63,245 nt of DNA from QAMX01 sp964515055 (GTDB lineage Bacteria > Bacillota > Clostridia > Oscillospirales > QAMX01). The stretch is taken from the NCBI GenBank assembly GCA_964515055.1, contig CAZEUG010000009.1, forward strand, positions 1 to 63,245, read 5' to 3'. The translations under genes were made by a program, and so were the position numbers. Under the pieces are notes generated by a model. It saw only the letters and a program-made list of their open reading frames with translations. It searched no databases and was not told the DNA's origin. This document shows, piece after piece, positions 7,010 through 15,543 of the stretch (positions are counted from its first letter, which is position 1; each line of letters opens with the position of its first letter).

Positions 7010-9415
7010 TTATGACTCGGCGCGGTGCCGATCAATGAGCGTCCGAATGGTTTCAGCCAGCCACTTCAGCGCCCGGGAAAACGCGAACAGGGAGGAGGGA
7101 ATCAGGAGAATGAAAACCGTCAGCACGAGCGAAGCCTGCAAATCGAGCGGAACCAGAGAGAGGAAGGCCGGCAGAATCAGCATGACGGCCAGGAAGAGAA
7201 CAATCAGCCCAACGAGCATAACAGCCCGCTGCCAGTTGAACGGCCGACTGATGCGGAACACCATGGCGAAACCGACACAGCCCATCAGAATGGTGGAAAT
7301 GGTCGAGGTCATTTCCTCATCCAGATAGAACGCGCTGCTGAACAGCAACGCCCCGCCGATGACCAGCAGATTGGTCAGCGCGGCAGGCAGCGCACGGAAC
7401 AGCACATTGCGCAGAAACCGCCCACGCACGAGGCTGTCGTTCTTCTCCAAAGCGAGGATGAAGCCGGGAATCCCGATCGTCATGCAGCTGATCAGCGACA
7501 GCTGCGATGGCATCAGCGGATAGGCAAACACCGCGAAAATGGAAATCAGTGACAAAACAAACGAGAAAATGTTTTTGACCAGGAACAGGGAAGCGGAACG
7601 TTCAATGTTGTTGATCACCTGCCGCCCCTCTGCAACGACAGACGGCATGGCCGCAAAGTCCGAATTGAGCAGAACCAGGTGCGACACCTGACAGGCGACG
7701 TCACTGCCGGAAGCCATGGCGATGCTGCAATCGGCCTCCTTGAGCGCCAGAACGTCATTGACGCCGTCACCGGTCATGGCGACGGTGTGTCCGGCTCCCT
7801 TCAGATACCGGACGAGCTTCCGCTTCTGCTCCGGCGTCACGCGGCCAAATACCGTATAGGCTTCGGCGGCCTGCTGCAGCGCTTCATCCGTCTCGACGGT
7901 GGAAAGGTCAATCGACTGATCGGCGTTCGGAATCCCGGCGGCGGCCGCAGCAGCCGAAACAGTCAACGGGTTGTCGCCGGAAATGACCTTGATGGCCACA
8001 CCCTGCTCGGTGAAATACGAAAAGGTTTCCACGGCATTGGCGCGGATTTTGTTCGACAGGAGAATCAGACAGAGCGGCGTCAAAATCTGATCGTCACCCA
8101 GCCGCGCAAACATCAGCACCCGACAGCCGGAAGCTGCATACGGCTCAATGTGGGGACGCCACATCTCGTAGCCGTCCCGGAGCAGAAATTCCGGCGCGCC
8201 CAGCAGATACTGCTCATCGTCGCCAAAGGACACGCGGCTCGTTTTGGTGGTCGAGGAAAACGGCTGCACGGCAGACGCTTTGCGGCAGCTGCGCTTCTGA
8301 TACTGCTTTTTCAGCGCCTGCATTGTGTTGTTGTCGGCGGACATATTGCCCGTGAAATCGGCGAGGAGCGCCTCCAACTGCGCTTCGGTCGGCTCCTTCT
8401 GCAGGGAAACGAGCCGCTCCACCTGCATCTCCGGCTCCGTGATGGTACCGGTTTTGTCTACGCACAGCACGTCCACCCGCGCCAGCGTTTCAATGCATTT
8501 GAGGTCATGCACCAGCGTCTCCTTGCGCGCCAGCTTGACAACGCTGACGGCCAGTGCGACATTGGCTAAAAGGTACAGCCCCTCCGGAATCATACCGATC
8601 AGCGCTGCGGTGGTCTTTTCCACGTTTTCACGCGTCGATAAATCCAGCATTTCCCGCTGCCGCAGGAAGAGCGCAATGCCCATCGGAATGATGATGATGC
8701 CGATGATCTGCACCAGCCGCGTCAGGGAGCGCATCATGCCGGAACGCTCCGTTTTCCGACTTTTCTTGGCGTCAAGCGTCAGGCGCGAGACGAACGATTC
8801 ATGCCCGACCTTGTCGAGCCGCGCCCGACAGGAACCGGATACCACAAAGCTGCCGGACAGCAGTACATCGCCGGGGCGCTTCATGATCTCATCCGATTCC
8901 CCGGTGACGAGCGATTCATTGACCTGCGCCTCACCGCTGAGCAGGACGGCGTCCGCGCAGATCTGATTCCCCGCCGAAAAGATCACGACATCGTCCGCGA
9001 CCAGCTCATCCGTTGCAACCGACAGCTCCTTGCCGTTCCGGACAACGGTCGCACGCGGCTCCGACATCAGCGTCAGCCTGTCCAGCGTCCGCTTGGCGTT
9101 CAGCTCCTGCACAATCCCGATGGCCGTGTTGACGAGCACGACACCCATGAAGGTCAGATTGTTGAAAGAGCCGACGGCAATCAGCGCACCAGCCAGCAGG
9201 AAAAAAATCAGGTTGAAATAGGTAAAAACGTTGCTGCGGATGATATGTCCGACCGTGTTGGTCGGTGAAGCAACGGAAGTATTGGCATAACCCCTGTCGA
9301 TGCGCTCCTGAACCTCCGCCGGAGAGAGTCCCTGCGCCGGATCAGGCGTCACCCGTGTGATCGGTTCGCGCACGTCCGGAGACGCATCCTGTTCAAAAAA
9401 ACGGTAAAACTTCAT
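7010..9415 (-). CDS. Cation-translocating P-type ATPase (CtpE-like)
   Basis: This 801-residue membrane pump has the P-type hallmarks: TGES actuator motif, phosphorylation motif DKTGT with Asp320, and TGDGVND hinge motif. Membrane segments lie at the N-terminus, before the phosphorylation domain, and in a C-terminal block. The MIPEGL sequence ahead of DKTGT resembles the Ca2+-linked CtpE branch rather than the heavy-metal pumps, and no metal-binding N-terminal domain is present. Ion specificity is inferred and uncertain. ATG 9415 is chosen because GGAG lies 11 bases upstream; the alternative TTG at 9439 has no ribosome-binding site. A consensus promoter sits at 9461-9489. The gene is divergent from the YtrA-like operon and monocistronic. 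Confidence 0.88.
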   Translation of the reverse strand: MKFYRFFEQDASPDVREPITRVTPDPAQGLSPAEVQERIDRGYANTSVASPTNTVGHIIRSNVFTYFNLIFFLLAGALIAVGSFNNLTFMGVVLVNTAIGIVQELNAKRTLDRLTLMSEPRATVVRNGKELSVATDELVADDVVIFSAGNQICADAVLLSGEAQVNESLVTGESDEIMKRPGDVLLSGSFVVSGSCRARLDKVGHESFVSRLTLDAKKSRKTERSGMMRSLTRLVQIIGIIIIPMGIALFLRQREMLDLSTRENVEKTTAALIGMIPEGLYLLANVALAVSVVKLARKETLVHDLKCIETLARVDVLCVDKTGTITEPEMQVERLVSLQKEPTEAQLEALLADFTGNMSADNNTMQALKKQYQKRSCRKASAVQPFSSTTKTSRVSFGDDEQYLLGAPEFLLRDGYEMWRPHIEPYAASGCRVLMFARLGDDQILTPLCLILLSNKIRANAVETFSYFTEQGVAIKVISGDNPLTVSAAAAAAGIPNADQSIDLSTVETDEALQQAAEAYTVFGRVTPEQKRKLVRYLKGAGHTVAMTGDGVNDVLALKEADCSIAMASGSDVACQVSHLVLLNSDFAAMPSVVAEGRQVINNIERSASLFLVKNIFSFVLSLISIFAVFAYPLMPSQLSLISCMTIGIPGFILALEKNDSLVRGRFLRNVLFRALPAALTNLLVIGGALLFSSAFYLDEEMTSTISTILMGCVGFAMVFRISRPFNWQRAVMLVGLIVLFLAVMLILPAFLSLVPLDLQASLVLTVFILLIPSSLFAFSRALKWLAETIRTLIDRHRAES

Positions 9416-9460
9416 GACGATCGATGCTCCGTCTGTCAAAAAATAAATGGAATCATACGC

Positions 9461-9489
9461 ATTATACCGCCAACGTCTGTGCTTGTCAA
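9461..9489 (-). promoter_or_regulatory. Promoter of the P-type ATPase gene
   Basis: On the minus strand TTGACA (9489-9484) and TATAAT (9466-9461) are 17 bases apart. It is back to back with the GntR operon promoter, about 40 bases away. Confidence 0.88.
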
Positions 9490-9527
9490 GTTGTTTTTGA
9501 AAATTCCGCCGATTCTTTCCAAAACAC

Positions 9528-9556
9528 TTGACAGGCCGGAAATGATGTGCTATAAT
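9528..9556 (+). promoter_or_regulatory. Promoter of the ytrA-like operon
   Basis: TTGACA at 9528-9533 and TATAAT at 9551-9556 are 17 bases apart. The palindrome at 9560-9584 begins just downstream and covers the expected transcription start. Confidence 0.92.
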
Positions 9557-9559
9557 ATC

Positions 9560-9584
9560 GGTGTACTACGACACACAGTACACC
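9560..9584. promoter_or_regulatory. Operator palindrome for the GntR/YtrA regulator
   Basis: GGTGTACT (9560-9567) and AGTACACC (9577-9584) form a perfect 8-bp inverted repeat around a 9-base centre. YtrA-subfamily regulators are known to bind GTAC-containing inverted repeats at their own promoters. The position over the start site predicts autorepression. Confidence 0.75.
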
Positions 9585-9621
9585 TAAAACACAAAGCGCA
9601 TTGAAAGGAGCGTGACCCGGT

Positions 9622-10020
9622 TTGTTCATCATTGATCGGTATTCCCCGACGCCAATCTATGAACAGCTGACCGAACAGTTTGAACGGTTGATTCTGCTCG
9701 GCGTACTCGGCCCAAATGCGGCGCTGCCGTCCGTCCGAACGCTTTCACAGGAACTTTCGATCAACCCGAATACCGTGCAGAAGGCGTATGCGGATTTGGA
9801 AAGACGCGGCCTCTGCTTTGCAGCGCCCGGCACAGGGCGGTTCATCACGCTGAACGCCGCCGACATTCTGCGCCGGGAACAGGATGGCTTTCTGGAAGAG
9901 CTGGAACGGATGGGGGAGAAGCTGGCCGCATATGGCGTCCCGCTGGAACAGGCTCAGGCGGCTGTACAGAAGGGCTATTCTGCACACAATACCAGTATGA
10001 AAGGAGATCAAACCATATGA
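9622..10020 (+). CDS. GntR-family regulator, YtrA subfamily
   Basis: The 132-residue protein has the N-terminal GntR winged helix (PIYEQLTEQ start, then SVRTLSQELSINPNTVQKAY) and only a short C-terminal tail, as in the YtrA subfamily where no large effector domain exists. Start TTG 9622 follows GAAAGGAG by 11 bases; the nearer GTG is out of frame. The gene is first in a three-gene operon and its stop overlaps the next start (ATGA at 10017-10020). It most likely represses the operon through the palindrome at 9560-9584 and is relieved by envelope stress or a peptide antibiotic. The trigger is inferred from characterised YtrA systems. Confidence 0.9.
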   Translation: MFIIDRYSPTPIYEQLTEQFERLILLGVLGPNAALPSVRTLSQELSINPNTVQKAYADLERRGLCFAAPGTGRFITLNAADILRREQDGFLEELERMGEKLAAYGVPLEQAQAAVQKGYSAHNTSMKGDQTI

Positions 10021-10931
10021 TTTGTGCGGAAAATGTAACGATGAAGTTTGGCAGCTTTACAGCGCTGGAACGCCTGAACTGCCAGATTCCCCGCGGCTGC
10101 GTCTACGGCCTGGTCGGCTCCAACGGCGCGGGCAAATCGACGTTCCTGCGGCTGATCGCAGGTGTATACCGCCCGGCCAAAGGTCGGGTGACCATTGAGG
10201 GAGTTCCGGTGTATGATGCGCCGGAGGCCAAGGAGCGGGTTGCCTTTGTCCCGGATGAGCTGTTCTTTTTGCCACACGCCAATATGCACCGGATGGCTGC
10301 ATTCTATCGCGCCAATTACCGGACGTTTTCAGAGGAACGGTATGCAGAGCTGGTGGCGGCCTTTGACCTGAACCCGAAGGCGAATCTGGCCACGTTTTCC
10401 AAGGGAATGCGCCGTCAGGCGTCGATTATCCTGGCGCTGTCCACCATGCCGGACTACATCCTGTTTGACGAGACGTTCGACGGCCTTGACCCGGTGATGC
10501 GGAATCTTGTCAAACGCGTGATTTATGACGATGTCGAGACACGCGGCACAACGGCGGTCATTTCCAGCCATTCCCTGCGTGACCTGGAAGACACCTGCGA
10601 CCAGCTGGCACTGCTGCACAAGGGCGGCCTGATTTTTGAAAGCGATATCGAAAACCTGAAAACCAGCCTGTTCAAAGTACAGATTGCCTTTTCTCAGCCG
10701 TTTGACCGGGATATTCTGGACGGCATCGAGGTTCTGAACTGGAACCGCAAGGGCTCAGTGGCAAATGCAATCGTCCGCGGCGACCGCGCACAGGTTCAGA
10801 AGCAGCTGGCTGACAAAAAGCCGCTGCTGCTCGACCTGCTGCCGCTGACGCTGGAAGAAATTTTTCTCTATGAGATGGAAGCGCTCGGCTATGTGTTCGA
10901 CGATGTCCTGCGCAGGGAGGAGAAAGCATGA
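10017..10931 (+). CDS. ABC transporter ATP-binding protein (YtrB-like)
   Basis: The 304-residue nucleotide-binding subunit has Walker A GSNGAGKST, a signature of the FSKGM type, Walker B ILFDETFDGLD and H-loop ISSHS. The C-terminal 90 residues form the extension usual in this exporter class. It overlaps the regulator upstream and the permease downstream by ATGA, so all three are translationally coupled. It should energise the 10928-13078 permease. The substrate is unknown; related systems act in cell-wall or lipid II antibiotic response. Confidence 0.92.
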   Translation: MICAENVTMKFGSFTALERLNCQIPRGCVYGLVGSNGAGKSTFLRLIAGVYRPAKGRVTIEGVPVYDAPEAKERVAFVPDELFFLPHANMHRMAAFYRANYRTFSEERYAELVAAFDLNPKANLATFSKGMRRQASIILALSTMPDYILFDETFDGLDPVMRNLVKRVIYDDVETRGTTAVISSHSLRDLEDTCDQLALLHKGGLIFESDIENLKTSLFKVQIAFSQPFDRDILDGIEVLNWNRKGSVANAIVRGDRAQVQKQLADKKPLLLDLLPLTLEEIFLYEMEALGYVFDDVLRREEKA

Positions 10932-13078
10932 AACAACAGAAACTGCTGAATGGCCGCCTCTACCTGGATATGCTGCGCCAGCTGATGCTGATGGGCTGCA
11001 TTCTGGCGGCGGCCTGTATCCTGATCACACTGCTGCCGCCGCTGGTGTATGCAGTGACCTGGTCAACGACCGACTCGATTCAGGTCTCGATTAAAGCGAT
11101 CACACCGGCACTGTGGGGCTTTCTGTACCTGGGCGGTGCGGGATTGGTCTATCTGGCGTTTTCCTGGCTGAATCAGCGGAACGCCTGCGACTGCTATTAC
11201 GCCCTGCCCAATACTGCCCGGACGACGTGGCTCTCGACCTTTGCCGCCGTGGCGACCTGGATTGTCGGTATCGTCACGGCCACAGTGACACTGGGCTATC
11301 TGGGCTATGCCGCAGCCGGGATTGCGCTGCCGCTGACGTATTTTCCGAAGCTGCTCGCATATTTTGCCATCGGCACCCTGCAGGTGGCCGCCGCAACGAC
11401 GGTGGCTGTCAGCCTGACCGGAACGCGCTTTTCCAACCTCGTGGTCACGGCGTTGATTCTTTTCCTGCCGCGCTTCCTCCTGACCATGGTCGGGTTTGGC
11501 GTACTGGAACGCTCTCGCATGATTCCGGCCTCCGAACTGTCCTTCCTGCTGAACCCGCGCTACAACATCGCGGCCGTTCCACTGACGCTGTTTTCCACCA
11601 TTATGAACGGCGGAGCCATTCCGGAGCTGATCGGCTTTGGCTGGGGCGATCTGTATTCCGCCATTCTGGCGCTCCTGTATGCGGCGGCGGGGCTCGTGCT
11701 GCATGAACACCGCCGCGCGGAAACCGCAGGCTCCAGCGCACCGTGCCGGCTGCTGCAGCACATCTACCGCAGCGCGCTGACGATTCCGTTTTTGTCCGTA
11801 CTGGCGTTTGCGGCGGCCGCCGAATATGAACGGCTGCTCTACTATATGAGTCACCATTTCGCCATCACGGCGACACTGGTGCTGGTGGCGGCGCTCTGCT
11901 ATTTCGCCTATGAGCTGATGACGAGCAAACGCTTCCAAAACCTGCTGACGACGCTTCCGCTGTTCCTTGTACTGATCTTTGTCGTACCGGCTGTGCTGTA
12001 CGGCGGGACGGTCTGCTGCGCCGATCTCATGCAGCAGAGAACGGTTCAGGCGTCTGAAATTGAAAGCATCCGCATCGACGTGACCGACCTCTACGATACC
12101 ACAACGTATGAGCGACTGCTGCTCCGCGAGGTGGACATCCGAAATGAGGCGCTGAACGAGCTTGTCGTCACGGCACTGAACCGCACCATTGCCTACGCGG
12201 AAGCGCATCAGGGAACCATCTTCCCGGAGCGGGAAGCCAACGGAGCTGTGATCGGCGGCAATTCATGCAAGATTACGATTTCCACCGGCAGCCGGAGCTT
12301 TACACGCCTGATCTATTTCACGCCGACGGAGCTCCGAGCCATTGAAACGATCCTGGCGAAGGATGCCGACTGTCAGGCCGCCAGACGGATTCTGCCGAAG
12401 GCCGAGGAGGTCACCTCCTGCCAGCTCGACCTGGGTGGCGTATGGTATTCCCTGAGTGGTGATGATGCCGCCTATCAATGGACGGATTATCTGGAGGAGC
12501 TGAGCGCCTACAGCGGTGCGGAGTACGATGCGGCCATGACAGATGCACCGTATCAGGGCGTCCTGCAGCTCCGCGTCGTTGGCCGCCGGAACGGCGTCCG
12601 GTTCACTGCGAACTATCCGGTCAATGCGTACACGCCGAAGCTGTTCGAAACGGTCATGCCCTACGGTTTGGCCGGGATCCAAAGCCTGCGCGATACGCTC
12701 CAGGACCTGCAGTCGGCTGATGAGACCACCCGTGCCAGCGTCGTCCTCACCTTCCAGAATACCGGTGCTTCCGGAGAGGTTGTCCAGTATGACGGCAATC
12801 CGCTGGAAAATGACGCACTGCTGGCCGCCATGCAGCGCGCAGCGGAATCGTCCGATGTGCAGACGGCCCGGACGGATGAACCGCTGATGCTCGTCTGGTG
12901 GGAGCTGGAGACGGCAATCACCGACTCGTACGGAGAAAAGTGGGATCAGTGCATTTCTGAAACGGTTCTCGTGCCACTTAAACCGGAAGAAGCCGAAGCG
13001 CTGATGCAGCTGCTGGATGCGAGCGGGAAGGACGGACTCCTGAACCACGCGCAGGATGCAGTGACGATTCCATCCTGA
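10928..13078 (+). CDS. ABC transporter permease of the YtrA-regulated operon
   Basis: The 716-residue protein has about ten hydrophobic segments within residues 15-360 and a large, soluble, probably extracytoplasmic C-terminal half (roughly 370-716) with no motif I recognise. Size and layout match permeases encoded with YtrA-type regulators in Clostridia that carry a C-terminal domain of unknown function. It starts by ATGA overlap with the ATPase gene and is closed by the terminator at 13086-13127. I infer an export or sensor-like envelope role; the substrate cannot be read from sequence. Confidence 0.82.
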   Translation: MKQQKLLNGRLYLDMLRQLMLMGCILAAACILITLLPPLVYAVTWSTTDSIQVSIKAITPALWGFLYLGGAGLVYLAFSWLNQRNACDCYYALPNTARTTWLSTFAAVATWIVGIVTATVTLGYLGYAAAGIALPLTYFPKLLAYFAIGTLQVAAATTVAVSLTGTRFSNLVVTALILFLPRFLLTMVGFGVLERSRMIPASELSFLLNPRYNIAAVPLTLFSTIMNGGAIPELIGFGWGDLYSAILALLYAAAGLVLHEHRRAETAGSSAPCRLLQHIYRSALTIPFLSVLAFAAAAEYERLLYYMSHHFAITATLVLVAALCYFAYELMTSKRFQNLLTTLPLFLVLIFVVPAVLYGGTVCCADLMQQRTVQASEIESIRIDVTDLYDTTTYERLLLREVDIRNEALNELVVTALNRTIAYAEAHQGTIFPEREANGAVIGGNSCKITISTGSRSFTRLIYFTPTELRAIETILAKDADCQAARRILPKAEEVTSCQLDLGGVWYSLSGDDAAYQWTDYLEELSAYSGAEYDAAMTDAPYQGVLQLRVVGRRNGVRFTANYPVNAYTPKLFETVMPYGLAGIQSLRDTLQDLQSADETTRASVVLTFQNTGASGEVVQYDGNPLENDALLAAMQRAAESSDVQTARTDEPLMLVWWELETAITDSYGEKWDQCISETVLVPLKPEEAEALMQLLDASGKDGLLNHAQDAVTIPS

Positions 13079-13085
13079 TCTGAGA

Positions 13086-13127
13086 AAATCTGCCCCGGAT
13101 TGTTCAAGGACAATCCGGGGCAGATTT
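13086..13127. terminator. Terminator closing the ytrA-like operon
   Basis: A perfect 18-bp stem (13086-13103 with 13110-13127) closes a 6-base loop. The T run is short, but the stem is long and GC-rich. It also faces the convergent exporter gene ending at 13284. Confidence 0.8.
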
Positions 13128-13283
13128 CGGTAGATCCGAATCGATCGAAGGAATTGCACTTCACACCGCACTCCAAAACGACATCCTTCACGGCGATCTG
13201 ATGCAATGGCCGGCTCATCCAGCCGCTTCAGAAAAGCCCGGAGGATGGCCTGTCGGGACGGAGATGACAGACCGGGTCGAAAC

Positions 13284-15248
13284 CTATGATCGGGGTGGAC
13301 GGCCTGCGTCGTGCGGTGGTGGCGGGAACGCAGCTCCTGCCTCATCGTCTTCCGTGAGATAACGGCTGGCCTGCACCGTAAACAGACGCGCATATTCGCC
13401 GCCCAAATGCATCAGCTCCTCGTGCGTGCCGTTTTCAATGACGTGCCCATTCTGCAAAACGAGAATCCGGGACGCCATCCGCGCCGAGGAAAGGCGGTGC
13501 GACACAAAAATAGCGGTCTTGTCACGGCGCAGCCGATCAAACTGGTTGTAAATCTCCTGCTCGGCAATGGCATCCAGAGAGGCCGTCGGCTCGTCCAAAA
13601 TCAGAATATCCGACCGGCTGTAAAAGGCCCGCGCCACAGCCAGCTTCTGCCACTGCCCGATCGACGGCTCAACACCGTTGAATTCGAACAGACGCGTCAG
13701 AGGCGTTTCATAGGCGTCCGGCAGACGGTTGATGAACGCATCCGCATCGGCAGAAACCGCAGCATCCCGGATGGTGTCCGGTGTCGCATCCCGGTGAATG
13801 TCACCGAAGGCGATGTTTTCGCGCACCGAAAGCGCATATTTGCCAAAATCCTGAAACACGATGCCGAACAGATCGTAGTATTCACGCAGGTCGTAGGTTC
13901 GAATGTCACGGCCGTCCAGATAAATGGTACCGGCGGTCGGGTCGTACAGACGCATCAGCAGCTTCAAAAGCGTCGTTTTCCCGGCTCCGTTCAGCCCGAC
14001 CAGAACAGTCGTCTCCCCGGCATTCAGCGTGAAACTGATGTCCTGCAGCACGTTCCGGGAGGAACCCGGATAGGCAAAGCTGACGTGTTCAAAGCGCAGG
14101 GAATGCCCAATGCCGCGTGTGATCGGTGCAGGCAGCGCACCGGCCACGGTCTTCAGCTGGATTGGCTCCTCCATAAATGCAATCATGTTGTCGATAAAGA
14201 GCGTACCCTCGTAAATTCCGGCGGTCGTGGAGATCAGCGCAGCCACGGCCGATGCGATGGAGTTCAGCGCACCGGTATACAGTGTGTAATCACCAACGGT
14301 CAACACGCCATCATAGACCTGATGGGCAATCGACAGAAAGAGGAGACAGTTGACGGCCGCGCTCACGGCGGTCAGCCCGGTATCCCATGCACCTTCTCCG
14401 AAAATCAGACGGCGCAGACCGGAAAAATAGCGCTGAAACACGGCCTTGAACTTCTGAATCAGCGTATCGCTCAAATCCTGCATCCGGATTTCCTTGACCA
14501 TGTCCTTGTTGACCAGCAGCCCGGAAAAATAATCCATTTCCCGACGGTCGCGTGAGCGGCGGCGCATATACAGCACGTTGCGGCGGCGGTAGATGAAATT
14601 GACAATGGCGCTGGGCAGTGACAGGAGAATTATGATCACAGAGGACCATGGGCTGACGGCAGCCAGAACGACGATGAAGCTGACCATGGAAATGATGTTG
14701 CTGACGAGGTGAAAGGTGGAATTCAGAATCTGCACTGGCCTGTGCCCGGCTTCCCGGTTTGCATTTTCCAGCTTTTCATAAAATTCCGGCCGGTCAAAGC
14801 TCGAAAGATCGAGCTGCTTGGCCTTGTCCATGATCTGAATGCGGATGTGGTTGGTGACCAGCTCGCTGGCCAAACGCGTGACAAAATTGGAAACGCTGGC
14901 AATCATGCGCGTGAGAAAGGTGCAGAGAAAGGTCAGCACGAGCAGCGATAGAATTACGGTAAAACCGCCCGTCAGCGTACCGCCCGCTGCGGCAACGAGC
15001 GCATTGATCAGGTTCTTGGAAACGAGTGCCGAAAGAATCGGCAGGACGCCGGACAGCACGGACATGGCAAACATGAAAAAGAGAATCCAGTGCCGCGTTT
15101 CCCAGACCAGACGGAAAATGTAAATCCAGCGCCTGAAAAAGCCACCGATCAGCTTGGAAAGATAGCCGGGTACCTCCCGCAGGTGTTTGGGAGGCGGCAG
15201 CTTCATTTTGCGCTGCATATCCGGCGGCGGTCCGCCCATGGGTCCCAT
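13284..15248 (-). CDS. ABC exporter, fused permease and ATPase
   Basis: The 654-residue half-transporter has an N-terminal membrane domain of about six segments (residues 45-340) and a C-terminal ATPase with Walker A GLNGAGKTT, Walker B ILILDEPTASLD and H-loop VSHR. The signature reads IGQWQ instead of LSGGQ, which is seen in some peptide and bacteriocin-type exporters. Start ATG 15248 has AAGGAG 10 bases upstream and a promoter at 15289-15317. It appears monocistronic, so it probably works as a homodimer. The substrate is not evident. Confidence 0.88.
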   Translation of the reverse strand: MGPMGGPPPDMQRKMKLPPPKHLREVPGYLSKLIGGFFRRWIYIFRLVWETRHWILFFMFAMSVLSGVLPILSALVSKNLINALVAAAGGTLTGGFTVILSLLVLTFLCTFLTRMIASVSNFVTRLASELVTNHIRIQIMDKAKQLDLSSFDRPEFYEKLENANREAGHRPVQILNSTFHLVSNIISMVSFIVVLAAVSPWSSVIIILLSLPSAIVNFIYRRRNVLYMRRRSRDRREMDYFSGLLVNKDMVKEIRMQDLSDTLIQKFKAVFQRYFSGLRRLIFGEGAWDTGLTAVSAAVNCLLFLSIAHQVYDGVLTVGDYTLYTGALNSIASAVAALISTTAGIYEGTLFIDNMIAFMEEPIQLKTVAGALPAPITRGIGHSLRFEHVSFAYPGSSRNVLQDISFTLNAGETTVLVGLNGAGKTTLLKLLMRLYDPTAGTIYLDGRDIRTYDLREYYDLFGIVFQDFGKYALSVRENIAFGDIHRDATPDTIRDAAVSADADAFINRLPDAYETPLTRLFEFNGVEPSIGQWQKLAVARAFYSRSDILILDEPTASLDAIAEQEIYNQFDRLRRDKTAIFVSHRLSSARMASRILVLQNGHVIENGTHEELMHLGGEYARLFTVQASRYLTEDDEAGAAFPPPPHDAGRPPRS

Positions 15249-15288
15249 AACGTGTCACTCCTTTTTGAGGTTTGGTTGCACTGTCTGT

Positions 15289-15317
15289 ATTATACACCGA
15301 TATGCAAAAAAATGCAA
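15289..15317 (-). promoter_or_regulatory. Promoter of the 13284-15248 exporter
   Basis: On the minus strand TTGCAT (15317-15312) and TATAAT (15294-15289) are 17 bases apart, 40 bases upstream of the ATG. Confidence 0.75.
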
Positions 15318-15470
15318 TTCTTTGGAACGCTAATTTTTTGCATCCAGTCGGATTTGCAGATTCGTCAGAAACGACCGGATCCGGTACTTCCCTGACGGGT
15401 TCCTCAGCGACGGAAACGGCTGACTGGAGCGGGAAAACATCAGCCGACGCTGAAAAAAAGCCGCAGTCAC

Positions 15471-15499
15471 TTGACAACGGCCGCAATCTGTGGTAGCAT
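15471..15499 (+). promoter_or_regulatory. Promoter of the glycoside hydrolase-like gene
   Basis: TTGACA at 15471-15476 and TAGCAT at 15494-15499 are 17 bases apart. The ATG of the next gene is 45 bases downstream. The remaining sequence between the two divergent genes (15318-15470) shows nothing further. Confidence 0.75.
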
Positions 15500-15543
15500 A
15501 ACGATATCAACGGCGCAGTGCGCCTGGAAAGCGAGTTGGAGAT

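Noticed and set aside
13128..13283. Possible short gene between the two ABC loci
   Set aside because: One frame stays open and reads smoothly, but there is no start with a ribosome-binding site and the frame runs into antisense of the exporter.
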